Shown: positions 35,701 through 43,902 of the stretch, piece after piece
Layout: the number at the start of each line of letters is the position of its first letter
How positions within the stretch are numbered: position 1 is the stretch's first letter
DNA from: JAZDFC01 sp043808235
GTDB taxonomy: Bacteria > Bacteroidota > Ignavibacteria > Ignavibacteriales > Melioribacteraceae
Length of the DNA: 56,185 bases
Reading direction: 5' to 3'
Assembly: GCA_043808235.1 (NCBI GenBank)
Contig: JAZDFC010000007.1
Location: 1-56,185, forward strand
Made by a program: the position numbers and the translations under genes
The notes under the pieces: model-generated
Databases searched by the model: none
What the model was told of the DNA's origin: nothing
What the model saw: only the letters and a program-made list of their open reading frames with translations

Positions 35701-35829
35701 CCTCAACGGGATTGTTTTGTCGTGTTTAATTTCTTTGGCAACAAACGAAGGTTGAATTATATTCGGTTGTTCCTGACCAATAATTGTGATTGCTATAAAG
35801 AAAAACAGTAATGCAGATTTGAGTTTCAT
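32767..35829 (-). CDS. Large secreted T9SS cargo protein, beta-propeller-like N-terminal region
   Basis: The 1020-residue protein has a signal peptide (1-18, IGQEQ) and a T9SS sorting domain at about 930-1020 (ELTQNYPNPFNPSTTIKFSL, LYDILGNEIKTLAEG, LASGVYIYRLTA). Residues about 95-520 resemble extracellular proteins of unknown function: GVFPPDTQGDVGPDHYIQMI, DGSNDGDPVVLYDELADRW and MPDYPKIAVWPDGYYLTVN. Residues about 530-660 hold two related blocks with GWNIISIPLD and GWNIIGPF that look like repeated small domains. A fibronectin-like block precedes the sorting domain (ERNNLGFDIERS). Its substrate or binding target is unknown. Minus-strand terminator at 32721. Confidence 0.82.
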   Translation of the reverse strand: MKLKSALLFFFIAITIIGQEQPNIIQPSFVAKEIKHDKTIPLRDMQIIPPGKSKWEKGVVPNKTDMPNNFEYNGEDLAKQVNEPYRVNTGTIQNFDGIPNRNGVFPPDTQGDVGPDHYIQMINLSFQIWDKEGNSLYGPANNNTLWNGFGDPWDGSNDGDPVVLYDELADRWIFSQFALPNYPNGPFYELIAVSETGDPLGAWYRYGFEFAHMPDYPKIAVWPDGYYLTVNQFTSGSLNWRGAGIAVLERDQMLVGGSADMVFFNLGSSISSVLPSHVDGDAPPVNSPNYLMYIGSSNSIKYYSLTVDWNNTANSQLTGPSTITVAGFNSSFSQDVAQPGTSQRLDILEGRLMFPLQYRNFGSYEAMVTNHTVNVGTNRAGLRWYEFRRTGSNWTLYQEGTFAPASDTHSRWMGSINMDGAGNIALGYSISSSTLHPSIRATGRIPSDPLGDMTVSEIEIRTGAGSQTGSDYYGRGRWGDYSGMSVDPADDMTFWYTTEYMQTTSYSGWKTRIASFQISSVLTSNFAVNNGWNIISIPLDADDMTVSTLFPTAASDAFEYNGAYNSVTEFSNGKGYWLKFDADENFAVQGLPLSTTIPVTEGWNIIGPFHQSVLVANIVSDLVGNIISDYFGYNGSYTSETSLEPGKGYWVKANAIGTLDISTVPKKPVDDTTLPGNTLTSLIEIAIFASDRASTNEITLHGGIDPSAANSLDESLGERELPPIAPNAFDARFNLSSSSFNFASYRDYRTGGNNFKGDQIHYLDYDLGSASKGLILNFTLPAGVTMNIQDAANGEIINQNFASGKGTFSNPATSALNQLKLTLSYDGSQQPVELASFHASVVNDAVDLYWRTSTERNNLGFDIERSEDNYSFIKIGYIQASGSSEDMNSYSFKDESAINGKYYYRLKQLDTEGNYSLSKVIEANLDLPKDYELTQNYPNPFNPSTTIKFSLPVQSRVTLKLYDILGNEIKTLAEGFHIAGRHRVEFNSDGLASGVYIYRLTAVSMYGSKFTESKKMTLIK

Positions 35830-36186
35830 TTCGTCCCCTTGATAGGTTTCTTGATTTTTATGCTGGTATTATCTTTCAGTAAAAATGTGGAAGATATTTC
35901 ATTCACATAAGTAGTATAGAAAATATTCATACGAAGTACAATTGTTTTTTGTGTTTCTTCTTATATTTTAATGAACAGAGCTAAGTAATAAAAAATTCAA
36001 TACCATTATTTTCGAATACTTTTAAGAATATTTTAGTGAGCGATAAATATTGTCTTTTTTTGCAGTAAGATCAGTAATCAATAATTATTGGTTGGTATTA
36101 ATCTACGAATCATCTTCGGATTTTGACCTTCACTAAAACGGAAGACATATTCTTTTGTCGGTTGAATTTTCAATATTAGTGCATAA
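35830..36186. other. 357-bp gene-free region between two minus-strand genes
   Basis: I see no coding frame, repeat or hairpin of note here. It must contain the promoter of the large T9SS protein gene (start at 35829) and the 3' end of the cyclodeaminase-like gene, but no consensus stood out on the minus strand. Confidence 0.5.
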
Positions 36187-37173
36187 TTAAAAATCGAAGT
36201 CGGCGCCTACGTTTAATTCCGTCGCTTTTTGATATACATTCAGAGCTGTCGATATATCCTGAATCGCCAATCCGACACTTTTAAATAATGTTATTTCCTC
36301 GTCGTTTTCCCGTCCGGATATTTTTTTTGTTATAACATCGCCAAGCGAGCCGTGAATTCTATTCCAGTCAAAAATGCATTCGCTAACAGGGATCATTAAA
36401 TCACCGGCCTCCGCCTTACAAGCATCAACGGAATCGCAAATAATTTTTGATTTAAGTATTGTATTAGAGTCGAGTTCTCTCATTGCCGGAGCGTGCGAGC
36501 CGATGCCGTTAATATGAGTTCCGGGTTTGAACCACTCCCCTTTTACAATAGGATCTTTTGCGCTCGTAATTAATGTAACAATATCAGCCTGGGCAACTGC
36601 ATCGGCGGGATTTTCAGCAATATCAATCTCACACTTCACATATTCTTTCAATGTATCTTTAAAAGCATTTTTCTTTTCAATCGTATCTGACGAATACAGA
36701 ATTAATTTTTCAATATTCCGAACTGTATCAACCGCGCAGGCATGTGTGCGAGCCATCCCGCCAGTTCCAAATAATGTATGTACTTTCGAATTCTCTCTCG
36801 AAAGATATTTCGTAGATAGACCGGCAGCGCCGCCAGTACGCATAGCTGTTAAATAACCTCCTTCCATAATAGCAAGAGGAGTACCGGTTTTTTCATCCAA
36901 TAAAAGAATCGTCCCCATAATATTGGGTAAGTTATACTTTGCCGGGTTATCTTTATAAACCGTTACAATCTTGGCTCCGAATGCGCTGATGCCTTTTAAA
37001 TATGCCGGCATAAAAAGAGCCACCCCGTTAAAATCCGCTGCACTGATAGGCGTCCGCTGCGGCATTACGGCTTTGTTGTTTGAAAAATCCGCGAATGCTT
37101 TTTCAAGTATATCAATAGTATCTTGCATTGTTAGTACTTTCATTACATCTTTTTTTGAAAGCAGTTTTGCCAT
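36187..37173 (-). CDS. Ornithine cyclodeaminase / mu-crystallin family protein
   Basis: The 328-residue protein belongs to the NAD-binding OCD/mu-crystallin family, whose members deaminate and cyclise ornithine or lysine, or reduce ketimines or act as alanine dehydrogenases. It shows the family blocks PQRTPISAADFNGVALFMPAYL (around 37-58), FGAKIVTVYKDNP, LLDEKTGTPLAIMEGGYLTAMRTGGAAG with the conserved MEG and RTGAA core, and the Rossmann motif LFGTGGMARTHA near 134-145. The exact substrate is not readable. It follows a palindromic repeat at 37238 and has no signal peptide. Confidence 0.88.
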   Translation of the reverse strand: MAKLLSKKDVMKVLTMQDTIDILEKAFADFSNNKAVMPQRTPISAADFNGVALFMPAYLKGISAFGAKIVTVYKDNPAKYNLPNIMGTILLLDEKTGTPLAIMEGGYLTAMRTGGAAGLSTKYLSRENSKVHTLFGTGGMARTHACAVDTVRNIEKLILYSSDTIEKKNAFKDTLKEYVKCEIDIAENPADAVAQADIVTLITSAKDPIVKGEWFKPGTHINGIGSHAPAMRELDSNTILKSKIICDSVDACKAEAGDLMIPVSECIFDWNRIHGSLGDVITKKISGRENDEEITLFKSVGLAIQDISTALNVYQKATELNVGADFDF

Positions 37174-37237
37174 TTTACTATCCCCTTACGGTTATAAAAA
37201 TTTTTTACGAATTATTTTCCATATCAGTTTTTTTCTA

Positions 37238-37305
37238 CTTGGTGTCTTTGAGTCTTTGTGGCAAGTTTAAGCTGTTATTTGCCACGAAGTCACAAGGGCA
37301 CAAAG
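37238..37305. repeat. TTTGTGGCAAG/TTGCCACGAAG palindromic word repeat
   Basis: Imperfect inverted repeat: the left arm starts CTTGGTGTCTTTGAGTCTTT and ends GTGGCAAG at 37265. The right arm, on the other strand, starts CTTTGTGCCCTTGTGACTTC. The words recur with a 9-11 bp period, as in the repeats at 18364 and 20517. Confidence 0.6.
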
Positions 37306-37318
37306 AATTGCCTTAACT

Positions 37319-38155
37319 TTAATTTGCGAAAATATTTATCAGTACTTTAAAATTAGGTTCCGTAAATATCTTCAATTCAACTTCTTTCATTCCCGCGTCA
37401 TCTGATTTTACGAAATTGATAATCCGGGCAGAATCCATTTTTTTTTCTATTACTTCCCAATCGGTTAAACAATTCTTTAATTTTTCGGAAACATAGTTAT
37501 AAACTAATTCCGCTTCCTCTTTAATATCCCCCTCGTACATTACTGCCTCGTAAATATTCTTTTCCCCTTCAATAACGCTTGCAGAAACAGCCCCGTTAAT
37601 TAATGTATTGGATTCCCATCCAACAGATGTTTTTGGGAAATCTCTATTTTCAAGAAAGAATAATTCCGCCCGTGTGTGAGTTAATACAAAATTGATATTC
37701 GCGCAAAAATCCTGGTTGGGAGCTATTCTAATAAAATCTTTTGAAGTATACCGTGCAAAAATTTGATACGCGCCGACATCGGATGAGTCGCCGACAACGT
37801 AAACAAACCACGTACCACTTTCGCTTATCTCCGAATCATAAATTGCGGCGTCATTTCCATTTTCGGGATACAATACTTTTGATTGTTCCGACGGAGCAAT
37901 GATTACAAGCATTTGTGGAAATGCAGCGGTGAGTTCAATTCTAATTCTATCGCCCTGGTTCAAATAAAATTCGTACGGATCGAATTTCCCGAACTCAGGT
38001 TGGAGTAAATCTTCCATTGTCAATTCACCATCGATAGTGAATTGCTCAACGGTGAATTTTGTTTGCTGGGCAAAGGATAAACTCACGAATAGAAAAAAAA
38101 TAATAATGATTGATTTATAATCCACAAACGCCTCTATTTTGTTTATTTGAGACAA
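37319..38155 (-). CDS. Secreted protein of unknown function
   Basis: The 278-residue protein has a signal peptide; the hydrophobic segment 16-27 ends in SFAQQT, and a Met inside (residue 1) gives a slightly long n-region. The region 40-130 (DPYEFYLNQGDRIRIELTAAF, GTWFVYVVGDSSDVGAYQIFA) resembles a beta-sandwich, perhaps a bacterial pre-peptidase C-terminal-like fold. The rest, including FFLENRDFPKTSVGWESNT, is not recognised. The gene stands between the cyclodeaminase-like gene and the HEPN/MNT module. Function unknown. Confidence 0.7.
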   Translation of the reverse strand: MSQINKIEAFVDYKSIIIIFFLFVSLSFAQQTKFTVEQFTIDGELTMEDLLQPEFGKFDPYEFYLNQGDRIRIELTAAFPQMLVIIAPSEQSKVLYPENGNDAAIYDSEISESGTWFVYVVGDSSDVGAYQIFARYTSKDFIRIAPNQDFCANINFVLTHTRAELFFLENRDFPKTSVGWESNTLINGAVSASVIEGEKNIYEAVMYEGDIKEEAELVYNYVSEKLKNCLTDWEVIEKKMDSARIINFVKSDDAGMKEVELKIFTEPNFKVLINIFAN

Positions 38156-38177
38156 GTCTTATCTGATAGCTGAAATA

Positions 38178-38489
38178 TTAATTTGCTGAGTATATTACTT
38201 TCCCGGTTTTTAATATTTCAGATAAAAATCCACTCGGATCTTCTTCCCCGATAAATAAATGTGGTTCAATACGATAGTCAATGTCCCGTCTCAATTTATA
38301 AATAGCTGCCTGGGAAGAGATATAATCGTCATTTAAACCGGTACATATTACTGCCACATCAATATCACTGAACTCGTGCGCAGTATTTTTAATAAATGAT
38401 CCGAATAAAATTATTTTACTAATTGCAAAACGCTGAATTAATAAATTTTTGAAAGCATTTATTTTTTCGACAACTTCACTTTGATCCAT
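38178..38489 (-). CDS. MNT-type minimal nucleotidyltransferase (antitoxin component)
   Basis: The 103-residue protein has the minimal nucleotidyltransferase core: ILFGSFIKNTAHEFSDIDVAVI, with GSF at 30-32 and the two catalytic Asp at 42 and 44. In HEPN-MNT modules the MNT enzyme adds AMP to the HEPN toxin and so neutralises it. It overlaps the upstream HEPN gene by 31 nt. Known MNT antitoxins are often of similar size. Confidence 0.88.
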   Translation of the reverse strand: MDQSEVVEKINAFKNLLIQRFAISKIILFGSFIKNTAHEFSDIDVAVICTGLNDDYISSQAAIYKLRRDIDYRIEPHLFIGEEDPSGFLSEILKTGKVIYSAN

Positions 38490-38854
38490 TCAAACAATAC
38501 CCTGGTTTTATTTAGAATCATTTCACATTTTTCTTTATCAAGCGACTTCATCAGTTCAGCTTTATAAGTCGGATAGCGCGCCTGAATATTTAACGGCTGT
38601 AAAAGATCAACAAAATCTTTGTTCGGCTCATCCATCTCACTGTAAAATTGTCCGCGTCTTGCGATATCGATAAGAGAATGAGTGTATGGAGGTGCCTCAT
38701 TATTATTAGCAACGTATAACGCTTTAAATGATTTCTCAATTACCTGGTGACACATAAAACCAACATACAAATATCTTCCACCGGATAGCATTACCTCGGC
38801 AGTTATCAGATCATATTCAGCCAGTTCTATCCAATATTTAATTTGATCATTCAT
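38459..38854 (-). CDS. HEPN-domain protein (toxin component)
   Basis: The 131-residue all-helical protein shows the HEPN pattern YWIELAEYDLITAEVMLSGG, CHQVIEKSFKALYVA, THSLIDIARRGQF and the end ARYPTYK before a final helix. HEPN proteins of this sort are RNases controlled by a neighbouring MNT. The catalytic Rx4-6H pattern is not clear in this sequence, so its RNase activity is inference. The coupled MNT gene supports the module. Confidence 0.82.
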   Translation of the reverse strand: MNDQIKYWIELAEYDLITAEVMLSGGRYLYVGFMCHQVIEKSFKALYVANNNEAPPYTHSLIDIARRGQFYSEMDEPNKDFVDLLQPLNIQARYPTYKAELMKSLDKEKCEMILNKTRVLFEWIKVKLSKK

Positions 38855-38948
38855 TCGCTATTAGAATCTTTTTTTGGACAATCTCAATTCTAATTTAATA
38901 AAAATATTTTTCAACGGCGAAATGCTGATAATAATTTACTCTCGATTT

Positions 38949-40040
38949 CTACTCGACCACAAACTTCTTCTCCAATGCATACAAATACTGCATCGTTTCA
39001 TTCGAGAATTGCGGGTAATTATAACCACCGAGTTTTGCTGCATTATTATATAGGATAAGGAACTTGAATGGATTACCGACACATCTCACAAGTTCGCTTC
39101 TCCCCAACTGTTCGGAGATTAAGCTTGCCATAAAATATCCGGTTGTATGTCCGCCTCCCGGAATAGCTATCCTCAATTGCATTCCGGCTGTTTTCAGATT
39201 TGTCGAATTCCGATAGACAGAATTCAGAATCGCGTCAATTTGTTTAATTACTTCCGGACTCATCGAAACGAGTGAAATAAAATTCCTTGCATCCTGAGAA
39301 TACGCGGTTGAAGGCTCCGTGAACCATCTTTTTTTATCCACCTGATCGGCAATTCCCTCAGCTTCAAGCTGTTGAAGTGCATTTATCAAATCTGTTTCTT
39401 CTTTCGATACTTTTGTCAAGTCGAACTTTAATTGCCGATTTCTGAACCAATGATGATATTCGTGCGCAAGGAACGATGTGTAATCCCAAATGATCGTTGC
39501 CAGCAAGTCCACAATAATCGGATCGCTTCCTCTGCCGTTATTTTCGAAAATTACAAATGCTACCGGAGGCAACTCACCTGTTGATTTTTGAGGTAAATAA
39601 TTTAATGTTCTGTTCAGTACATCTTCATTAATTTTTCGCGCTTTTAATTTTGATACCTGTACAGATAATTCCTTTCGGCGCTCTTTTACTTTAACAAAAT
39701 GATCAAGATGATAAAAGTCAATTCCAGTTTTAATTGCTACTTCTAATTTTTTCCTTTCGGATGGTTTGAATACAAGCGTGAATTTCTCAATAAAATATTC
39801 TTTTCTGAACTCACTTTGAATGAGTGTTTTGTATCCGGGTGTATTGAATAGTTCATCCCAAAGTTTTGCGGAGGGCTCTTTATCGCTTTCAAGAATATCC
39901 ACAACCTCCCAAAACTTTTCTATAGCGGAAAAATCAAGATTAGGGTTGTAATTGGATGACTGAGAATAAATAGCTGGGTTATACCATGCGAGAAAAACAA
40001 GTACAAAGAAAACTAATTTTATATAAGGCTTAATATCCAT
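38949..40040 (-). CDS. DUF5700-like secreted putative zinc metalloprotease
   Basis: The 363-residue protein has a signal peptide (hydrophobic 8-22, IYSQSS) and the gluzincin motif HEYHH at 193-197, with an additional glutamate in LEAEGIADQ (Glu228). This matches the DUF5700 putative Zn-dependent protease pattern. The region before the HExxH (VAFVIFENNGRGSDPIIVDLL) is also seen in that family. Substrate unknown; location periplasmic or outside. The final GGHTTGYFMASLI and QYLYALEKKF also fit. A palindromic repeat lies upstream at 40069. Confidence 0.75.
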   Translation of the reverse strand: MDIKPYIKLVFFVLVFLAWYNPAIYSQSSNYNPNLDFSAIEKFWEVVDILESDKEPSAKLWDELFNTPGYKTLIQSEFRKEYFIEKFTLVFKPSERKKLEVAIKTGIDFYHLDHFVKVKERRKELSVQVSKLKARKINEDVLNRTLNYLPQKSTGELPPVAFVIFENNGRGSDPIIVDLLATIIWDYTSFLAHEYHHWFRNRQLKFDLTKVSKEETDLINALQQLEAEGIADQVDKKRWFTEPSTAYSQDARNFISLVSMSPEVIKQIDAILNSVYRNSTNLKTAGMQLRIAIPGGGHTTGYFMASLISEQLGRSELVRCVGNPFKFLILYNNAAKLGGYNYPQFSNETMQYLYALEKKFVVE

Positions 40041-40068
40041 GAGTTGATGATAACTATTTCAAAAAATT

Positions 40069-40134
40069 GAACACGGATTATTATGATCCTTTATGATCTG
40101 CGCAGATCTTATAAAATCAGAGTGATCCGTGTTC
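40069..40134. repeat. AACACGGAT-type palindromic word repeat
   Basis: 66-bp imperfect inverted repeat with outer 10-bp perfect arms GAACACGGAT (40069-40078) and ATCCGTGTTC (40125-40134), and a central GATCTGCGCAGATC palindrome. The arms share words such as TTATGATC and TTTATGATC. Confidence 0.65.
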
Positions 40135-40144
40135 ACAAAAAAAA

Positions 40145-41635
40145 TTAATGCGCGGATGGAGCCGTTGCTTTTTCAATTTGGCTATCGCCCGTTTCCTTTA
40201 CCATTAACCACAACACGGCTGAAACAGCAAGTGTTGCGGTACTGATAATAAATATTAAACTCTTATCCGGAACAGAACTAACAGCTTGCCCGACTCCAAA
40301 GCTGGCCACCATTTGCGGCAACACAACAGATAGATTGAACAGACCCATGAACAATCCCATTCTGCTTTGGTCAATTTCCTGAGACATTATTGCAAATGGA
40401 AGACTGATTGTTGAAGCCCATCCGATTCCAAGTATTGCCATGATAATATAAATTGAGGTCGCAGAGAATCCTAAGAACAGCATTAAGGCATATCCTGCCG
40501 CCATACTTGCAATGCAAATTAAGTGAGTTTTTACTCTGCCTATCTTTCGAGTAATTGGCTCGAGAACTAAAGCGGGCAGCACTGCCGCGACCGCGCTTAA
40601 AATTAAAAATCCAATGCTCACAATTCTTCCCATCTCCAAGTTAACTTGATCGGAAATTTCCGCGCCTTCGCCAAGTCCATATACCTTGAATTGAACATAA
40701 GCGAACATATAAACAAACATCGTTTGAATGCCTATCCAGGTAAAAGAATGAGCAGCCAGTATTTTTTTGTAGGCAATAATTCCCTTCTCACTATTATCTT
40801 TACCATCGGATTTTGTAATCAGTACTTTTACAATGAAGATAACCGTGATGACCAAACAGAATATTTCTATATAATAATTATCAGGATGAAAATTGGCTAA
40901 CCTTGCAACTATTGCGTATACGGCATACAGTAAAAACCCCCACAAAGGCTCGATTAACATGAGAATCCCCATTGCGGATGTTTTTATTTTCCCCTGCTTT
41001 GCTGATTCGTCGCTTTGTTTTAATATCCTGGGTTCCTCTATAAAGAAAGTCGGGATTATAGAAAGAATGAGTACAAGACCAACACCGAAATAAATCAAAA
41101 TGTAATTACTCCAAACTGCGCCAATTACATAAGCGAGCACACCAAACGTGCCCGATACGGTTTGCATCCAGGTATATCCCTTGGTTCTTTCAACTCCATC
41201 GGGAGTAACATCGGCAATTATTGATCGGGTTGGATTAAAACTTATATTGATTGACAAATCGAGGGTGAGAGCTACAGAAATTGCAACGCCAAGAATTCCG
41301 TTCACTCCGAGTGAACTTGATATAACATCGATATTTGGAAGGGCTAACAACATAAGCGCGGCAAGCACACCACCGATTAATATAAACGGTCTTCGTCTTC
41401 CGTTCCAGAGCCAAACGTTATCGCTGATAATACCGATTATAACCTGACCAAGTATTCCTGCGATCGGACCGGCAGCCCAAACCAAACCAACCTCGTGAAT
41501 GGCTAAATTATATTTTGTGCTTAGAATCCAACTCAAAGCGGAAATCTGAATTGATAATGCGAATCCCATTGCAGTCGCCGGCAAACTGAGAATCGAATAA
41601 AAAACATTTGTAAGTTTCTTTTGCATGTTCAGCAT
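40145..41635 (-). CDS. MFS transporter, SLC45/sucrose-transporter-like
   Basis: The 496-residue protein has about 12 membrane segments. The motif NGRRRPFI in the loop after the second helix (about 75-83) and the opening LSLPATAMGFALSIQISALSWIL resemble the SLC45/SUT branch of GPH-type MFS carriers, which take up sucrose or maltose with protons. DLSINISFNPTRSIIADVTP is another typical block. The sugar is not readable. No glycoside hydrolase is beside it; the nearest carbohydrate gene in the window is glgA. It is in the inner membrane. Confidence 0.85.
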   Translation of the reverse strand: MLNMQKKLTNVFYSILSLPATAMGFALSIQISALSWILSTKYNLAIHEVGLVWAAGPIAGILGQVIIGIISDNVWLWNGRRRPFILIGGVLAALMLLALPNIDVISSSLGVNGILGVAISVALTLDLSINISFNPTRSIIADVTPDGVERTKGYTWMQTVSGTFGVLAYVIGAVWSNYILIYFGVGLVLILSIIPTFFIEEPRILKQSDESAKQGKIKTSAMGILMLIEPLWGFLLYAVYAIVARLANFHPDNYYIEIFCLVITVIFIVKVLITKSDGKDNSEKGIIAYKKILAAHSFTWIGIQTMFVYMFAYVQFKVYGLGEGAEISDQVNLEMGRIVSIGFLILSAVAAVLPALVLEPITRKIGRVKTHLICIASMAAGYALMLFLGFSATSIYIIMAILGIGWASTISLPFAIMSQEIDQSRMGLFMGLFNLSVVLPQMVASFGVGQAVSSVPDKSLIFIISTATLAVSAVLWLMVKETGDSQIEKATAPSAH

Positions 41636-41713
41636 AAGCGTTCCATCTGTTTGTGTAATAATTGAACCAAAAATATGTAAAGTTTGCCGGAAGTAAAAAA
41701 GATTTTATTATAA

Positions 41714-41742
41714 GCAGGCAGCAAGCAGTCGGCAGCTTGCAG
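41714..41742 (+). repeat. 29-bp GCAGGCAG word repeat, copy 2
   Basis: Starts GCAGGCAGCAAGCAGTCGG and ends CTTGCAG; it matches the copy at 7155-7183. It lies 17 nt before the longest start and 89 nt before the preferred start of the cytochrome-like lipoprotein. Confidence 0.55.
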
Positions 41743-41830
41743 TTGTAAAGATGTAATTATGGGCATTAAATTGGAATTGAAATTCACAAGTTGGGCATAT
41801 ATCTTTGAACCAATTAGAAAATGGAATTTT

Positions 41831-42244
41831 ATGAAACGAATATATTTTACACTCTTGTTCTTATTCTTGATCTTACTCTTCTTCTTCGCCGCTTGTGATG
41901 ATACGGTAGTAGGCGATGAACTTGATAAAATTGTTATCCCGGATAAAGAGGTTAGCTACAGAAAGTACATCAATCCGGTTCTTCAAGCAAAATGCGCCGC
42001 TGCCGGTTGCCACGAAGATGCAACGAGAGCGGGCGGATTAAGTGTAACGACCTATGCAAATCTTACGGAGGACAGGGCTATCGTATTCCCGTATTTACCT
42101 GAAAGCAGTCAGTTGGTTTGGTCCATTGAGGGGCAGTATGGCGCTCCTGTTATGCCGCCTCTTGGTGCAACTGTTTATCCTGTAAACGCTAATCAAATTA
42201 AAGGAATAAAAACCTGGATTAAAGAAGGAGCCTTTAATAACTAA
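41831..42244 (+). CDS. Cytochrome-c-like lipoprotein with CX4CH motif
   Basis: From the ATG at 41831 the product is 137 residues. A lipoprotein signal runs to Cys22 (FFFAACDDT). The body shows YRKYINPVLQAKCAAAGCHED with Cys55, Cys60 and His61, a CX4CH form of the heme site, and PVMPPLGATV with a possible distal Met near residue 110. Proteins with this unusual spacing are frequent in Bacteroidota and relatives. An upstream ATG at 41759 would add 24 residues without a signal, so the shorter start is preferred. It may carry electrons or sense redox at the envelope. The heme binding is inference. Confidence 0.7.
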   Translation: MKRIYFTLLFLFLILLFFFAACDDTVVGDELDKIVIPDKEVSYRKYINPVLQAKCAAAGCHEDATRAGGLSVTTYANLTEDRAIVFPYLPESSQLVWSIEGQYGAPVMPPLGATVYPVNANQIKGIKTWIKEGAFNN

Positions 42245-42274
42245 GAGTGTAGAATGATGAATGTAGAATGAGAA

Positions 42275-42859
42275 ATGAATAGCGCGGCAAGCCGCAATGG
42301 AAGATGGAAAATGGAAAAATCACAAAAAATATCTTGGCACAAAAAACAAAAACTTAAGCGCCAATACTATAATGCCGCCGCAGAAATTATAAATAGAGAA
42401 AGCTTAAAGAAAATTAACTCCGGAATTTATCTTCTTGAAATTGCGGCGAAATCTGAATTCAAAATTGGGATTAAAAAATTTTCACAGATAACTTTACCTG
42501 CCGGTTTCTATTATTATACCGGAAGCGCACAAAAAAATCTTATTAATAGAATAGAAAGACACATCCGTTCCAAAAAAGTAATTCACTGGCATATCGATCA
42601 TTTAACGACAAATAAGTCTTGCTCAATAAAAAGTATTTTGTTATTCCCGGATAGAGATAAAAATTTCGAGTGCGATTTGATTTCTATTTTACTAAAGGAT
42701 TTCGATTTTAAAATTAATTTGGCGGGATTCGGCAACAGTGACTGTGACCGCTGCGAATCCCACCTTCTCTTTTCAAAGCGGAAAATAAATTATAACCATT
42801 TCATTTCGCGGTACCATGCAATAGCTCTTTCGATTCCTTTATCAAGCGCCACATTCTGA
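42275..42859 (+). CDS. DUF123 / GIY-YIG-related nuclease-fold protein
   Basis: The 194-residue protein has the DUF123 core SGIYLLEI, ITLPAGFYYYTGSAQKNL, INRIERHIRS, IHWHIDHLTT and a final GNSDCDRCESHLLF. DUF123 is related to GIY-YIG endonucleases but its function is unclear. The start may be at 42311 (MEKSQKISWH); the first 12 residues contain repeat-like DNA. Its last 70 nt overlap, on the opposite strand, the 3' end of the epimerase/CerR-like gene, so the C-terminal residues YHAIALSIPLSSATF may not be conserved. Confidence 0.7.
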   Translation: MNSAASRNGRWKMEKSQKISWHKKQKLKRQYYNAAAEIINRESLKKINSGIYLLEIAAKSEFKIGIKKFSQITLPAGFYYYTGSAQKNLINRIERHIRSKKVIHWHIDHLTTNKSCSIKSILLFPDRDKNFECDLISILLKDFDFKINLAGFGNSDCDRCESHLLFSKRKINYNHFISRYHAIALSIPLSSATF

Positions 42860-43779
42860 CGAAATCCGAGATCGCGTTTTGCTTTTGATACATCACAAGT
42901 CCATTCTTTCTGTACAAAATCTCTTGCCTTCTCAATATTAAAAGTTGCCGCTTGAGAACTGAACTTGGCAAAAAATTGCGCAACTGCGGCAACGGTATAA
43001 ACAATGAAGTGTGGAATTCGAAGCGTGAAAGCCTTTTTACCAAATGCTTTTCCAATAATCTCACCTACCAAGGGCCAATCGTAAATTTCTTCCGATGCAA
43101 TAAAATATATCTGGCCAATTGCCTTCTCGGATGTTGAGGCCAAGTAAATTCCGCTGACTGCATCGTCAACGTGAACGAGGTTCAGATGCTTGTCATTAAA
43201 TCCTATCAGCGCCATCAAACCCATTTTGTAGGTTTTGAAAAATTGATATATCTCCGTATCTCTCTCGCCGTAAACTGCATGTAATCTAACAATCGAAATT
43301 GGAAGTTTATCTTTATATGAAAGTGCAACTCTCTCTTGTTCGAGTTTGCTTCTTCCATAAGTAGTTATCGGATGCTCAGGTGTTTCTTCGGTTGAGGGCT
43401 TGCCATCCAGAGAAGGACCGGAAGCAGTTAGACTACTTGAAATCACTATTCTTTTAATACCGGGATTCACCTCAACCAATACATTAAGTAACGTCCGTGT
43501 AGTTTCAACATTGCCGTCAAAATATTCTTTCTCATCTTTCGATTTCACAACTCCTGCAATGTGGAACAAATAATCGGCATCTTTCAACACCACTTTTAAT
43601 TTTTCCTTATCGAATAAACCGCAATCAATCAGCTCCAAATCCTTTCCTTTCAGCCACCTTGTATTACTTGATTTACGAATAATACATTTAACGGAATAGC
43701 CCTGACTCAGCAAATGATCGACTAAATGACTGCCAATAAACCCTGATCCGCCTGTAACAACCGCAATTTTCTTCTGCAT
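42790..43779 (-). CDS. NAD-dependent epimerase/dehydratase, ceramide reductase (CerR) candidate
   Basis: The 329-residue extended SDR protein has the NAD(P) motif GGSGFIG (10-16), Ser near 115 (VISSSLTASG) and the catalytic YGRSK (141-145). It lies head to head with the serine palmitoyltransferase gene, 123 nt apart, with the intergenic region holding both promoters. In Caulobacter the ceramide pathway uses Spt, a GNAT-superfamily ceramide synthase and CerR, an SDR of the same epimerase type. CerR reduces the 3-keto group of oxidised ceramide. The gene order here supports that role, but sequence alone cannot exclude a sugar epimerase or other SDR. Its 3' end overlaps the DUF123 gene by 70 nt. 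Confidence 0.75.
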   Translation of the reverse strand: MQKKIAVVTGGSGFIGSHLVDHLLSQGYSVKCIIRKSSNTRWLKGKDLELIDCGLFDKEKLKVVLKDADYLFHIAGVVKSKDEKEYFDGNVETTRTLLNVLVEVNPGIKRIVISSSLTASGPSLDGKPSTEETPEHPITTYGRSKLEQERVALSYKDKLPISIVRLHAVYGERDTEIYQFFKTYKMGLMALIGFNDKHLNLVHVDDAVSGIYLASTSEKAIGQIYFIASEEIYDWPLVGEIIGKAFGKKAFTLRIPHFIVYTVAAVAQFFAKFSSQAATFNIEKARDFVQKEWTCDVSKAKRDLGFRQNVALDKGIERAIAWYREMKWL

Positions 43780-43902
43780 AATTCCTCTAAAAAATTATAA
43801 TGATTGATTTTATAGCGTCATAATTATAAATTTGACGGTCAAATTTAACATAAGCGTAATCTATTATTCAATATATCCTTTTAAATATTTGGGAGGAAGA
43901 TT

